From assembly GCA_003611745.1 (NCBI GenBank), contig RAYF01000020.1, positions 1 to 64,000 on the forward strand: a stretch of 64,000 nucleotides of DNA, read 5' to 3'. The DNA comes from a bacterium D16-36. GTDB lineage: Bacteria; Bacillota; Clostridia; Lachnospirales; Lachnospiraceae. The notes beneath the pieces were generated by a model that worked only from the letters and a program-made list of their open reading frames with translations, was not told where the DNA came from and did no database searches. Within the stretch, counting starts at the first letter, position 1; each line of letters starts with the position of its first letter. Of this stretch, positions 54,486 through 64,000 are shown one piece after another. The position numbers and the translations under genes are program-made.

Positions 54486-57400
54486 ATGTATTTAAAGAGT
54501 CTGGAGGTTCATGGTTTTAAATCATTTGCCAATAAATTATTGTTTGAATTTCACAATGGAATTACGGCGATTGTAGGGCCGAATGGCAGCGGCAAGAGCA
54601 ACGTTGCTGACGCAGTCCGCTGGGTGCTTGGGGAGCAGAGTGCCAGGCAGCTCCGCGGTGCAAAGATGGAGGATGTTATTTTTGCTGGAACCCAGATGCG
54701 AAAGCCTCTGGGTTATGCTTATGTGGCGATTACGATAAGCAATGAGGACCATAAGTTAAATGTTCCCTATGAGGAAGTTAAGATTGCCCGAAGGGTATAC
54801 CGCTCCGGTGAGAGTGAATATCTTCTAAATGGTGCCTCCTGCCGTCTGAGAGATGTGCAGGAGCTTTTGTTTGATACAGGTATTGGCAAGGAGGGGTATT
54901 CCATTATCGGGCAGGGGCAGATTGATAAAATCTTAAGCGGCAAGCCGGAAGAGCGCCGGGAGCTTTTTGACGAGGCTGCCGGTATTGTCAAGTTTAAGAA
55001 GAGGAAAGCGGCGGCGGAGAAGAACCTTGAGGAGGAGCGCCAGAACCTTGTCAGGATAGAAGATATCCTATCGGAGCTAGATAAGCAGGTAGGGCCGCTG
55101 CAGGAACAGTCTGAGAAGGCAAGGGAGTATCTGGGCTGCCGCGATGAACTGCGCAACCTCGATATCAACCTCTTTCTGGCAGAGTATGACGATATCCATA
55201 AGCAGATTATTGAAGTGGAAGGAAAGCAGGAGATTGCCGCAAGGGATTTGGAAGAGGCAGGGAAGGAGTTTGACAAGACGAAGGAAGAATACCTTGCCGC
55301 CCAGAAACAGCTGGAGGATTTAGACCAGGCCCTGGAGAAGAAAAAGGAGGCGCTGTCCATGGACAAGCTTTCCCTTAACCAGTCTGAGGGGGAGATTAAG
55401 GTCCTTGAGGAACAGATTAATACAGTTACCCAGAACAAGTCCCATGCAGAGGAGCAGATACACTCTCTTCAGGAGAGGATAGAGGAAGCTGGGAAGGAGC
55501 GGGAGAATTATCTGGAGCAGAAGGAGGAGGCAGATAAAAAGGCTGCCGCCTTAGCGGAGGAACAGGCGGCGGACGAGGAGGACATCAGCCGCCTGCAGGC
55601 GCAGATGGGCAGTATGGAGGCGGACATCAGCCAGTGCAGCCAGAATATGCTTGCCTGCCTGAATGAGAATGCGGATGTCAGGTCAGACCAGCAGCGTCTG
55701 CAGACGCTTCTGGAACAGAATAATATCAAGAAGGCGGAGATTAACAAACGGCTTCTTGAGAATAAGACAGAGGCAGCGGCATTTGAAGAGACATTGGAGA
55801 ACGAAAAGAAGGCGCTGGCGGAGATTACGGATGACATCAGGGCGATGGATGATTCCCTGACAGAGCTTCGGGAGTTCCGTCAGGCATTGGAGCAGAAGGA
55901 AGAGGCCCTGCGGCGCGAACACCGTGACACCCAGCAGCAGTTCCATATGGAAAATTCAAGGCTGCAGTCCCTGCGCAACCTGACGGAACGCTATGAAGGC
56001 TACGGGCAGAGCATTAAACGCATTATGGAGCAGAAGCAGGCCAATCCGGGGATTGTGGGTGTTGTGGCAGATATTGTGCGCGTAAAGAAGGAATACGAAG
56101 TTGCAGTGGAGACAGCCCTCGGCGGCAGCATCCAGAATATTGTCACCGACAATGAGCAGACGGCGAAGGGGATGATCGCATTCCTCAAGAAAAACCGTTA
56201 CGGCCGGGCTACGTTTCTGCCCCTTACCAACATAAAGGCAAAGCCTGTTAGGCTGTCAGGCAATGTCATGAATGAAGCTGGCGTTATCGGGATGGCTTCT
56301 ACCCTTGTAGAAGCGGAGGACAGGTTTAGCAATCTGGTGGAGTATCTGCTGGGGCGGTTTGTTGTAGTCGATACGATTGACAATGCGATATCGCTGGCAG
56401 GGAAATATCACCATACGCTGCGTATTGTGACAACGGAGGGGGAACTGTTAAATCCGGGCGGCTCCATGTCGGGCGGTGCCTTTAAGAACAGCCAGAACCT
56501 TTTAGGGCGCCGCCGTGAGATGGAAGATCTTAAGAAGCGTTCCGGGGAATTAAAGGGTAAGTTAAAGGAGCTGTCAGAAGATATAGCGGAGAATGAGAAA
56601 GAATCCTCGGAGGCGGCGAAAAAGATTAGTGCGGGCCGAAAGATCAGGCAGGAGCTTAGCCTGAAACAGAATACTGCCAAGCTCAATTATGACAGGGCGG
56701 CAGAGGATATGGAAAAAAATCAGGAGAAGCTCCAATTGATCCGCATGGAGAGCAGCCAGCTTGCAGAGAGGGAGAACAGCCTGAAACAGGATATTGGGCA
56801 GATAAATGAAAAAGTGCTTTCCAACGAAAGATTAAGCAAGGAGAGCGAGAGGCGCATGGAAGAGCTGTCAGCCGCCCTTGAGCAGCTTAAGGAAGAGCAT
56901 GGGAGGCAGTCAAAGGAACAGGCGGACAGGCTGCTTGAGATTACTGCGCACAACCAGAGCAGCCAGTTTATCCAAGAGAACCTGAACAGGATCCGTGATA
57001 CAGCAGCCGGCCTGCAGCAGGAGCTGGAACAGATGTTAAAGAGCGGCAGGGAAGCAGATTTGCAGGTGGCAGAGAAGCAGGGGGAGATAGAGAGGGCAAA
57101 AGAACAGATTGTCTCGCTCCAGAAGCAGATTGAGGAACTCTCTGGTAAGATTGAGAGGGATACAAAGGAGAAAGAGGAGTTAAATATACGCCATAAGGGA
57201 TTTTTTGAGAAACGTGAGGAGTTGTCGGCAAAAAAGAGTGAGCTTGACAAAGAGTGTTTCCGTCTGGACAGCCAGAAGGAGAAGCTTGTGGAGAGGATTG
57301 ATTCTTATACCAATTATATGTGGGAGCAGTATGAGCTTACGTATCACACTGCGGAAGAGAAAAAGACGGAAGTTCCCTACAGCCTGTCCCAGATACGCAG

Positions 57401-58049
57401 CGAGATATCTAAATTAAAGAGCCGGATGAAGGCCCTTGGCGATGTCAATGTCAATGCCATTGAGCAGTATCAGGAGGTACAGGAGCGGTACGATTTGTTA
57501 CATACGCAGCATGATGATCTGATTGAGGCTGCGAATGTCCTTATGGGGATTATTGAAGAGCTGGATACGGAGATGAGGAGACAGTTTGAGGAACAGTTTG
57601 AGGAGATCAGGACACGGTTTGACAATGTGTTTAAAGAGCTTTTCGGCGGGGGGCGTGGGACGCTTGAGCTGACGGAGGAGGATGATATTCTGACGGCAGG
57701 CATCCGCATTGTGGCGCAGCCGCCGGGAAAGAAGCTGCAGAATATGATGCAGCTTTCCGGTGGGGAGAAGGCATTGACTGCCATTGCCCTGCTGTTTGCC
57801 ATCCAGAGCTTAAAACCGTCACCATTCTGCCTTTTGGATGAGATTGAGGCGGCGCTTGATGATTCAAATGTCAGCCGTTATGCAGAGTATCTCCATAAAT
57901 TGACAAAGGATACGCAGTTTATAGTGATTACACACAGGAGGGGCACAATGAATGCGGCAGATATCCTGTACGGTATAACGATGCAGGAAAAAGGCGTATC
58001 CACGCTGGTGTCAGTCAGCCTTCTGGATGAAAAAGAGATTGCAAATTAA
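54486..58049 (+). CDS. smc: Chromosome segregation protein SMC
   Basis: The 1187-residue SMC ATPase has an N-terminal head with Walker [21 protein letters not shown] and the Q-loop region. Long coiled coils (about 170-500 and 680-1010) flank a hinge (about 515-660, with [26 protein letters not shown] and the glycines around [13 protein letters not shown]). The C-terminal head has the signature [17 protein letters not shown] and Walker [18 protein letters not shown]. It loads on the chromosome with ScpA and ScpB, which are not encoded in this window. Full length for the family. Confidence 0.98.
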   Translation: MYLKSLEVHGFKSFANKLLFEFHNGITAIVGPNGSGKSNVADAVRWVLGEQSARQLRGAKMEDVIFAGTQMRKPLGYAYVAITISNEDHKLNVPYEEVKIARRVYRSGESEYLLNGASCRLRDVQELLFDTGIGKEGYSIIGQGQIDKILSGKPEERRELFDEAAGIVKFKKRKAAAEKNLEEERQNLVRIEDILSELDKQVGPLQEQSEKAREYLGCRDELRNLDINLFLAEYDDIHKQIIEVEGKQEIAARDLEEAGKEFDKTKEEYLAAQKQLEDLDQALEKKKEALSMDKLSLNQSEGEIKVLEEQINTVTQNKSHAEEQIHSLQERIEEAGKERENYLEQKEEADKKAAALAEEQAADEEDISRLQAQMGSMEADISQCSQNMLACLNENADVRSDQQRLQTLLEQNNIKKAEINKRLLENKTEAAAFEETLENEKKALAEITDDIRAMDDSLTELREFRQALEQKEEALRREHRDTQQQFHMENSRLQSLRNLTERYEGYGQSIKRIMEQKQANPGIVGVVADIVRVKKEYEVAVETALGGSIQNIVTDNEQTAKGMIAFLKKNRYGRATFLPLTNIKAKPVRLSGNVMNEAGVIGMASTLVEAEDRFSNLVEYLLGRFVVVDTIDNAISLAGKYHHTLRIVTTEGELLNPGGSMSGGAFKNSQNLLGRRREMEDLKKRSGELKGKLKELSEDIAENEKESSEAAKKISAGRKIRQELSLKQNTAKLNYDRAAEDMEKNQEKLQLIRMESSQLAERENSLKQDIGQINEKVLSNERLSKESERRMEELSAALEQLKEEHGRQSKEQADRLLEITAHNQSSQFIQENLNRIRDTAAGLQQELEQMLKSGREADLQVAEKQGEIERAKEQIVSLQKQIEELSGKIERDTKEKEELNIRHKGFFEKREELSAKKSELDKECFRLDSQKEKLVERIDSYTNYMWEQYELTYHTAEEKKTEVPYSLSQIRSEISKLKSRMKALGDVNVNAIEQYQEVQERYDLLHTQHDDLIEAANVLMGIIEELDTEMRRQFEEQFEEIRTRFDNVFKELFGGGRGTLELTEEDDILTAGIRIVAQPPGKKLQNMMQLSGGEKALTAIALLFAIQSLKPSPFCLLDEIEAALDDSNVSRYAEYLHKLTKDTQFIVITHRRGTMNAADILYGITMQEKGVSTLVSVSLLDEKEIAN

Positions 58050-58151
58050 TATAAAAACAGCTAAAATATACTGTTGGGGACTGTTCTGGGGACAGATGTT
58101 ATCTGATATGAGGTATTTCCGGGCAGTTCCTGATAACAGGGGAGGACAGCT

Positions 58152-59114
58152 ATGGGTGAAAAGAAAGGCTTTTTTGGCAGGCTGCTAAACGGTCTGGCTA
58201 AGACAAGGGATAACCTGAAATCAGGGATTGATTCATTATTCAGTGGTTTTTCTGAGATTGACGAGGATTTTTATGAGGAGTTGGAGGAAATACTGATTAT
58301 GGCGGATATCGGTGTTGCCACGACTGAGAAAATCATTGAAAATCTCAGGGAAAAGGTGAAGGAGCAGAAAATTAAAGAGATATCTGTCTGCAGGCAGCTT
58401 TTGGTCGATTCCATCAAAGAGCAGATGTATGTCGATGAAACAGCATATGAATTTGAAAATAAGCGGTCTGTCGTTCTTTTGGTCGGTGTAAACGGAGTTG
58501 GTAAGACTACGTCGGTAGGAAAGCTTGCCGGGCAGCTTAAGAATAATGGGAAAAAAGTTATTCTGGCGGCGGCAGATACATTCCGCGCGGCTGCGACAAG
58601 GCAGCTTACAGAATGGTCGGAACGTGCAGGGGTCGAGCTGATAGCGGGACAGGAGGGCGGAGACCCTGCTGCTGTAGTCTATGATGCAGTCAATGCGGCA
58701 AAGGCAAGGAGGGCAGATGTCTTAATCTGCGATACTGCGGGAAGGCTCCACAATAAGAAGAACCTTATGGAGGAGCTGAGGAAGATTAACAGGATTATTG
58801 ATAAGGAATTTCCGGATGCCCATAGGGAGACGCTTGTGGTTCTTGATGGGACGACAGGGCAGAATGCGCTTGCGCAGGCGAAGCAGTTTGGCGAGGTGGC
58901 CGATATTACCGGAATTATCCTGACAAAATTGGACGGGACGGCAAAGGGCGGCATCGCAATCGCAATCCAGTCCGAAATGAATATTCCTGTTAAATATATC
59001 GGAATCGGCGAAAAGATAGATGATTTGCAGAAATTTGATGCAGATGCGTTTGTAGATGCATTGTTTGAAAATAGAAATGAGGGAAATGACAATGATGACA
59101 TTGGAAAAATTTGA
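58152..59114 (+). CDS. ftsY: Signal recognition particle receptor FtsY
   Basis: The 320-residue SRP GTPase has an N domain (about 1-90) and a G domain with P-loop GVNGVGKTTSVGKLA, AADTFRAAATRQLTEW, DTAGRLHNKKNLMEEL and ITGIILTKLDGTAKGG. The acidic A domain of E. coli FtsY is missing, as usual in Firmicutes. It docks ribosome-SRP complexes at the membrane. The 3' end overlaps the ilvA start by 23 nt. The ylxM-ffh pair that often follows ftsY is not here. Confidence 0.97.
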   Translation: MGEKKGFFGRLLNGLAKTRDNLKSGIDSLFSGFSEIDEDFYEELEEILIMADIGVATTEKIIENLREKVKEQKIKEISVCRQLLVDSIKEQMYVDETAYEFENKRSVVLLVGVNGVGKTTSVGKLAGQLKNNGKKVILAAADTFRAAATRQLTEWSERAGVELIAGQEGGDPAAVVYDAVNAAKARRADVLICDTAGRLHNKKNLMEELRKINRIIDKEFPDAHRETLVVLDGTTGQNALAQAKQFGEVADITGIILTKLDGTAKGGIAIAIQSEMNIPVKYIGIGEKIDDLQKFDADAFVDALFENRNEGNDNDDIGKI

Positions 59115-60312
59115 GGAAGCCGCAGATAAGGTAAAAGAGGTAGTTCTGCCTACAAACCTGATTTATAGTGAGTATTTTTCTCAGCAGACGGGGAACAAGG
59201 TGTACCTGAAACCGGAGAATATGCAGTATACCGGGGCCTACAAGGTGAGGGGTGCTTATTACAAGATTAGTACTTTGAGTGAGGAAGAACGTGCAAAGGG
59301 GCTTATCACCGCATCGGCGGGGAACCATGCGCAGGGCGTGGCCTACGCTGCTAAAATCTATGGGGTCCCGGCTACGATTGTCATGCCGACAACGACGCCC
59401 TTGATCAAGGTAAACCGCACAAAAAGCTACGGCGCAAGGGTCATCCTGTATGGAAATGTCTATGACGAGGCATGCCAGTACGCGCTGAAGCTTTCTAAGG
59501 AGCAGGGCCTTACGTTTGTCCATCCGTTTAATGATGAGACAGTGGCCACAGGGCAGGGGACGATTGCCATGGAGATATTCAAGGAGCTTCCTACTGTAGA
59601 TATCATTCTTGTGCCGATCGGCGGCGGCGGGCTGGCAGCAGGCGTTTCCACCCTTGCAAAGTTTTTAAACCCTAATATTAAGGTGATTGGCGTGGAGCCT
59701 GCTGGGGCAAGCTGTATGAAGGAATCCCTCAGGGCAGGTGAGGTTGTCACGCTCCATAATGTCAACACGATTGCAGACGGTACTGCTGTGCAGACGCCCG
59801 GTGATGTGGTTTTTCCATATATCCAGAAAAATATTGATGACATTATCGCTGTGGAGGATCAGGAATTGATCGTGCATTTCCTTGATATTATGGAAAACCA
59901 TAAGATGCTGGTAGAAAATTCGGGCCTTCTGACTGTAGCTGCCTTAAAGCACCTTGACTGCAGGGACAAAAAGATTGTCTCGATCTTAAGCGGCGGAAAT
60001 ATGGATATCATCACGCTCTCCTCCGTTGTCCAGCATGGGCTGATCCAGAGGGGCAGGGTATTTACGGTGGCTGTGCTGCTTCCGGACAGGCCGGGGGAAC
60101 TGGAAAAGATTGCAGGGATTATCGCCCAGATGCAGGGGAATGTAATCCGTCTGGAACACAACCAGTTTGTCAGCTTAAACCGGAATGCTGCGGTGGAGCT
60201 TCGGATTACATTAGAGGCGTTTGGTATAGACCATAAAAACGAGATTATAGATTCACTCCGAAAAAAAGGCTATTCACCAAAGGAGGAGACGCCGACCGAA
60301 ATATATGAATAA
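59092..60312 (+). CDS. ilvA: Threonine ammonia-lyase with C-terminal ACT domain
   Basis: The 406-residue PLP enzyme deaminates threonine to 2-oxobutyrate. The PLP lysine is in TGAYKVRGAYYKI, the glycine-rich phosphate-binding loop appears as SAGNHAQGVAYAA and VPIGGGGLAAGV, and an ACT domain (about 325-406) begins VAVLLPDRPGELEKIAGII. The length fits the short form with one ACT domain, found in both biosynthetic and catabolic enzymes. GAGGG lies 8 nt before the ATG at 59092, within ftsY. An ATG 3 nt later is also possible. No ilv/leu genes accompany it. Confidence 0.93.
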   Translation: MMTLEKFEEAADKVKEVVLPTNLIYSEYFSQQTGNKVYLKPENMQYTGAYKVRGAYYKISTLSEEERAKGLITASAGNHAQGVAYAAKIYGVPATIVMPTTTPLIKVNRTKSYGARVILYGNVYDEACQYALKLSKEQGLTFVHPFNDETVATGQGTIAMEIFKELPTVDIILVPIGGGGLAAGVSTLAKFLNPNIKVIGVEPAGASCMKESLRAGEVVTLHNVNTIADGTAVQTPGDVVFPYIQKNIDDIIAVEDQELIVHFLDIMENHKMLVENSGLLTVAALKHLDCRDKKIVSILSGGNMDIITLSSVVQHGLIQRGRVFTVAVLLPDRPGELEKIAGIIAQMQGNVIRLEHNQFVSLNRNAAVELRITLEAFGIDHKNEIIDSLRKKGYSPKEETPTEIYE

Positions 60313-60343
60313 GTAGCAATGCAGGAGGAGGGACAGCAGAGAG

Positions 60344-61627
60344 ATGAAACAGGAAATGAGTTATTTTCAGAATTCCACAGAGGGGCAGGAACTTTTGCAT
60401 ACGCCCGGCGGCGTGAGGGACACATACGGCATAGAGTGTGCGAGGAAGCTGAGGCTTGAGAAGGACGTGCATAGTGTAATGAAATCTTACGGTTTTCGCG
60501 ATATAGAGACGCCGACATTTGAATATTTTGAAATTTTTAGCAAAGAGCGCGGGACAGTACGCTCCAAGGAGATGTTTAAGTTCTTTGACCGGGGAAATAA
60601 TACCCTCGTGCTGCGCCCTGATGTAACCCCTTCTATTGCGCGCTGTGTCGCGAAGTACCAGAAGGAGGAGGAGATGCAGATCCGCCTGTGTTATACGGGG
60701 AATACTTTTGTAAATACTGGGAAGTACAAGGGAAAGCTTCAGGAAGTCACGCAGGTGGGCGCTGAGTTGTACAATGATGCTACCTCCGATGCGGACGCAG
60801 AGATGATTGCTATGACAGTGGAGTGCCTTTTAAAAAGCGGGCTTAAGGAGTTCCAGCTGGAAATCGGCCATGCCGATATTTTCCGTGGCCTGACGGAGGA
60901 GGCCGGGTTTCAGGAGTATGAGACAGAGGAGCTTCGCAGGCTGATTGTCAGTAAGAATTTCTTCGGTGTGGAGGAGCTTTTAAACAATACGGCTGCGCCG
61001 GATTCCCTGAAAGAGATTTTTGTCAAGCTCCCGGAGCTTTTAGATAATCTGGAGGCATGTACAGCGTTTGTGAAGGAGCGCACAGGGAACGTGAAAGTCC
61101 TGAATGCGCTTGACCGTCTGGTGAAGGTAGATGAAATCCTTAAAATCTATGGTTTTTCGGATTATATTACAATTGATTTTAGCATGTTGAGCCAGTACAG
61201 TTATTATACCGGCGTGATTTTTAGGGCATATACGTACGGCAGCGGCGAGGCGCTCGCCACAGGAGGCCGCTATGACGGGCTGGTAGGGCAGTTTGGCAAG
61301 GATGCGGCAGCGATTGGGCTTGCGATCGTTGTGGATCAGTTAATGCTTGCACTGTCGAGGCAGAACCTTTTTGAAGAATGCACGCTGGGCGGCACCATTC
61401 TTCTCTATCCGCAGGATTTAAGAAGGAGGGCGGTGGAGTTAGCGGGGGAATACCGGAAACAGGGGCAGTCTGTGCAGATGCTTAGAAAATCTTCCAGAAA
61501 GCCTTTTGGGGAATACAAGGAGTATGCGAAGCGGATGCAGGCAGATACAATTTTTTATCTGGAAAAGGAAGATGAACTTCTTATTTTTGATACGGCATCC
61601 GGGAAAGAGCAGCGCAAGCCGTTGTGA
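60344..61627 (+). CDS. hisZ: ATP phosphoribosyltransferase regulatory subunit HisZ
   Basis: The 427-residue protein is a HisRS-like paralogue lacking tRNA-charging function. It has GVRDTYG (HisRS-type LLTPxGxRD region), IETPTFEYFEIF, LRPDVTPSIARCVA and a motif-3-like ALATGGRYDGLVGQFG. A degenerate C-terminal region replaces the anticodon-binding domain. HisZ is required by the short HisG, and that form is encoded directly downstream. GGAGGAGGGACAG precedes the ATG. Confidence 0.93.
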   Translation: MKQEMSYFQNSTEGQELLHTPGGVRDTYGIECARKLRLEKDVHSVMKSYGFRDIETPTFEYFEIFSKERGTVRSKEMFKFFDRGNNTLVLRPDVTPSIARCVAKYQKEEEMQIRLCYTGNTFVNTGKYKGKLQEVTQVGAELYNDATSDADAEMIAMTVECLLKSGLKEFQLEIGHADIFRGLTEEAGFQEYETEELRRLIVSKNFFGVEELLNNTAAPDSLKEIFVKLPELLDNLEACTAFVKERTGNVKVLNALDRLVKVDEILKIYGFSDYITIDFSMLSQYSYYTGVIFRAYTYGSGEALATGGRYDGLVGQFGKDAAAIGLAIVVDQLMLALSRQNLFEECTLGGTILLYPQDLRRRAVELAGEYRKQGQSVQMLRKSSRKPFGEYKEYAKRMQADTIFYLEKEDELLIFDTASGKEQRKPL

Positions 61628-61721
61628 TATCGGGAAAAAGCCTGTTATGATAAGAGAAGCGTTATTGCCTTTTTGCGGCAGGCCGTTTCGGATGGGAATT
61701 AGTATGAGAATGGAGAGACCT

Positions 61722-62363
61722 ATGAAATATATAACATTTGCCTTGGCAAAAGGAAGGCTGGCGAAACAGACACTTGGGCTTTTGGAGCAGATTGGTGTCA
61801 CCTGTGAGGAGATGAAGGACGAGAAGACAAGGAAGCTGATTTTTGTCAATGAAGAACTGGGATTTAAGTTCTTTCTGTCAAAAGCCACCGATGTCCCTAC
61901 CTATGTGGAGATGGGGGCAGCAGATATCGGCGTGGTCGGGAAGGACACGATTCTTGAGGAGGGAAGGAAGCTCTATGAAGTGCTCGACTTAAACTGCGGC
62001 AAGTGCCGCATGTGCGTAGCCGGCCCTGCCAGCGCAAAGGAGCTTTTGAACAGCGGTGCTTTAATCCGCGTGGCAAGCAAATATCCGGGCATTGCAAAAG
62101 ATTATTTTTATAACAGGAAGCACCAGACTGTGGAAATCATTAAGTTAAATGGTTCCGTGGAGCTGGCGCCGATTGTCGGCCTTTCTGAAGTGATTGTGGA
62201 TATTGTGGAGACAGGCTCCACCTTAAAGGAGAATGGGCTGGAGGTCCTGGAGGAAATCTGCCCGCTTTCTGCGCGCGTGGTGGTCAATGAGGTCAGCATG
62301 AAGATGCAGCACGAGCGGATAACCAAGCTGTTAAAGGAATTAAAGACAGTCATACCGAAATAG
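61722..62363 (+). CDS. hisG: ATP phosphoribosyltransferase HisG, short form
   Basis: The 213-residue catalytic subunit starts the histidine pathway by joining ATP and PRPP. It begins YITFALAKGRLAKQTLGLLEQIG, has AADIGVVGKDTILEE and VRVASKYP-like RVASKYPGIAKDYF, and ends with the phosphate-binding ELAPIVGLSEVIVDIVETGSTLKENGLEVLE. The C-terminal regulatory domain of the long form is absent, consistent with HisZ next door. The ATG at 61722 has GGAGAGACC before it. Longer in-frame starts reach into hisZ and add no conserved sequence. Confidence 0.95.
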   Translation: MKYITFALAKGRLAKQTLGLLEQIGVTCEEMKDEKTRKLIFVNEELGFKFFLSKATDVPTYVEMGAADIGVVGKDTILEEGRKLYEVLDLNCGKCRMCVAGPASAKELLNSGALIRVASKYPGIAKDYFYNRKHQTVEIIKLNGSVELAPIVGLSEVIVDIVETGSTLKENGLEVLEEICPLSARVVVNEVSMKMQHERITKLLKELKTVIPK

Positions 62364-62442
62364 TGATGCAGGATGAATGTTTTATAGTAAACGCATAAAA
62401 TACATGCATTTGCTATATGTTCAAGGCGGAGGAGGAAAGAAT

Positions 62443-63729
62443 ATGAGAATTGTAAAACTGACGGAGAAGGAGCGGGCAGACATACTGGAGAATCTTCTAA
62501 AGAGAAGCCCAAATCAGTATGGGAAATATGAAGATACAGTCCGGGAGATTCTGGAAAATATTAAAACCAAAAAGGATCAGGCACTCTTTGATTACACGAA
62601 GAAGTTTGACGGTGCAGAGATTACTGGGGAGACAATCCGTGTAAAGAAAGAAGAGATAGAGGAGGCATACAAAAAGGTAGACTCCCATTTTGTTGAGATT
62701 ATCAGGAAGGCGTTAAAAAATATAAGGGAATACCACGAAAAGCAGGTGCGCTACAGTTGGTTTGACAGCAAACCGGACGGGACGCTGCTTGGGCAGAAGG
62801 TGACAGCACTGGAGCGCGTCGGCGTGTATGTGCCGGGCGGAAAGGCGGTCTATCCGTCCTCCGTCCTTATGAATATTGTGCCGGCAAAGACAGCAGAGGT
62901 AGAACACATCATTATGACAACGCCGCCGGGAAAGGATGGCAGTGTATATCCGGTTACATTAGTTGCTGCAAATGAGGCCGGCGTGGATGAAATATACAAA
63001 GCAGGCGGCGCGCAGGCAATTGGAGCACTGGCTTATGGGACAGAGAGTATCCGCAAGGTGGATAAAATCGTAGGTCCCGGCAATATTTTTGTGGCACTTG
63101 CCAAAAAGGCAGTGTACGGTCATGTCAGCATTGATTCGATTGCAGGCCCGAGCGAAATCCTTGTATTGGCAGACGAGACAGCAAACCCGCGCTATGTGGC
63201 TGCTGACCTGCTCTCGCAGGCCGAGCATGACGAGATGGCATCCGCTATTCTGGTTACGACAAGCAGTGAGTTAGCCGAGAAGGTTTCGGAGGAAGTGGAT
63301 GGATTTGTCAGGGAACTTTCCCGCAGGGAGATTATACAAAAATCGCTGGATTCCTATGGATATATCCTTGTAGCGGATACAATGGAGGAGGCAATTGAGA
63401 CGGTAAATGAGATTGCGTCGGAACATCTGGAAATCGTAACCAGAAATCCTTTTGATACCATGACAAGAATCCGCAATGCAGGTGCAATCTTCCTTGGGGA
63501 ATATAGTTGTGAACCGCTCGGTGATTACTTCGCAGGGCCAAACCATGTGCTTCCGACAAACGGGACGGCAAAATTCTTTTCGCCGCTGTCAGTAGATGAC
63601 TTTGTAAAAAAATCAAGCATTATCTCCTATTCCAGAGAGGCCCTTGAGAAGATCCATACAGATATCGAAGAATTTGCAGCCGCGGAAAAACTCACCGCAC
63701 ATGCCAACTCCATAGCAGTGCGTTTCTAA
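62443..63729 (+). CDS. hisD: Histidinol dehydrogenase HisD
   Basis: The 428-residue enzyme oxidises histidinol to histidine in two NAD steps. It has YVPGGKAVYPSSVLMN, GGAQAIGALAYGTESI, KIVGPGNIFVALAKKAV, DSIAGPSEILVLAD, LSQAEHDEMASAIL (zinc/catalytic residues), ASEHLEI and GNHVLPT-like GPNHVLPTNGTAKF. The ATG at 62443 follows GGAGGAGG; the earlier in-frame start at 62377 adds a non-conserved stretch. The remaining his genes are not directly downstream, since a long palindrome follows the stop. Confidence 0.96.
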   Translation: MRIVKLTEKERADILENLLKRSPNQYGKYEDTVREILENIKTKKDQALFDYTKKFDGAEITGETIRVKKEEIEEAYKKVDSHFVEIIRKALKNIREYHEKQVRYSWFDSKPDGTLLGQKVTALERVGVYVPGGKAVYPSSVLMNIVPAKTAEVEHIIMTTPPGKDGSVYPVTLVAANEAGVDEIYKAGGAQAIGALAYGTESIRKVDKIVGPGNIFVALAKKAVYGHVSIDSIAGPSEILVLADETANPRYVAADLLSQAEHDEMASAILVTTSSELAEKVSEEVDGFVRELSRREIIQKSLDSYGYILVADTMEEAIETVNEIASEHLEIVTRNPFDTMTRIRNAGAIFLGEYSCEPLGDYFAGPNHVLPTNGTAKFFSPLSVDDFVKKSSIISYSREALEKIHTDIEEFAAAEKLTAHANSIAVRF

Positions 63730-63731
63730 AC

Positions 63732-63990
63732 TGTAATACCGTCCCCGGTATCTTGTCTGGCGTACTTTGCTGCCTTTGTTTGGGATGTAAGATTGTCCTT
63801 AACATTTCACTCGCCGCACGCTTCCGCTTGAAGAGCTACGTAATGGTGCATAAGACCATAAAAAGCATGGTCTAAGCACCAACGAGCTCTTGACAGCGGC
63901 ATCATTGAAATGTTAAGGGCAATCTTACATATCCAGATAACGGCTGCTGAAAGAGTGCGCCAAATTTACGATACCGGGGACAATATTACA
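63732..63990. repeat. Imperfect palindrome of about 260 bp after hisD
   Basis: The outer arms (TGTAATACCGTCCCCGGTATC at 63732-63752; complement with two mismatches at 63970-63990) enclose GATGTAAGATTG/CAATCTTACAT, TTAACATTTCA/TGAAATGTTAA and a central GACCAT-AAAAAGC-ATGGTC hairpin. Together they form one long imperfect hairpin. No coding frame is present. It is probably a MITE-type repeat and may also block transcription past hisD. Confidence 0.75.
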
Positions 63991-64000
63991 TTTTAGTTGT

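Noticed and set aside
54767-55438. Long serine-rich minus-strand frame opposite smc
   Set aside because: It is the antisense of coiled-coil coding sequence and shows no domain or start signal.
63830-63910. tRNA-like cloverleaf within the terminal palindrome
   Set aside because: The stems belong to one long imperfect hairpin; no T-loop consensus or anticodon arm is present.

Overview
The window looks like a chromosomal segment of an anaerobic, low-to-mid-GC Clostridia bacterium, most likely Lachnospiraceae (Blautia/Dorea/Mediterraneibacter-like). The reasons are the gene orders dgt-dnaG-rpoD-trmK, folD-rimO-pgsA-cinA, cmk-ispH-S1 and plsX-acpP-rnc-smc-ftsY, strong Shine-Dalgarno sequences, a short HisG paired with HisZ, NRPS genes ending in reductase domains, a secreted arabinanase with ricin-type lectin modules, and many palindromic intergenic repeats. 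The assignment is inferred from gene content only.

Region 1 (1-5.9 kb) is a visibly AT-rich cassette of five tightly spaced or overlapping plus-strand genes: a beta-propeller protein whose 5' end is unclear, a P-loop-like protein with a degenerate Walker A, an ATPase with intact Walker A and B, an alpha/alpha-toroid (squalene-cyclase/prenyltransferase-repeat) protein and a radical SAM enzyme. I do not recognise the combination as a named system. It is the best candidate here for an undescribed system.

Region 2 (5.9-26.25 kb) is a biosynthetic island bounded by a 31-nt inverted repeat with one mismatch. It encodes a trimodular NRPS (A-T-C-A-T-C-A-T-R), a MATE exporter fused to an RsbW-like ATPase domain, an AgrC/AgrA-type two-component system, a one-module NRPS (C-A-T-R), and a SpoIIE/RsbU-like phosphatase, RsbW-like kinase and STAS antagonist. 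The likely products are peptide aldehydes, or the imines/pyrazinones derived from them, under combined two-component and partner-switching control.

Region 3 (26.25-31.6 kb) has a minus-strand Crp/Fnr regulator and a Nim/PNPOx-like flavoprotein, a divergent ferredoxin-like protein, and a large secreted GH43 arabinanase preceded by a structured leader.

Region 4 (31.6-47.7 kb) is housekeeping: miaB, dgt, dnaG, rpoD, trmK, a TGS/uridine-kinase-like protein, folD, rimO, pgsA, cinA, a BaiN-like flavoprotein, cmk, ispH and an S1-domain protein. A 166-bp MITE supplies the stop codon of cmk.

Region 5 (47.7-52.4 kb) is a signalling group: a CheR-type methyltransferase, a double-receiver protein and a PocR-domain hybrid histidine kinase, with related hairpin repeats on either side of the last two genes.

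Region 6 (52.4-64 kb) is plsX-acpP-rnc-smc-ftsY followed by ilvA and hisZ-hisG-hisD, ending in a palindrome of about 260 bp. No rRNA, tRNA, CRISPR array or full insertion sequence was seen.
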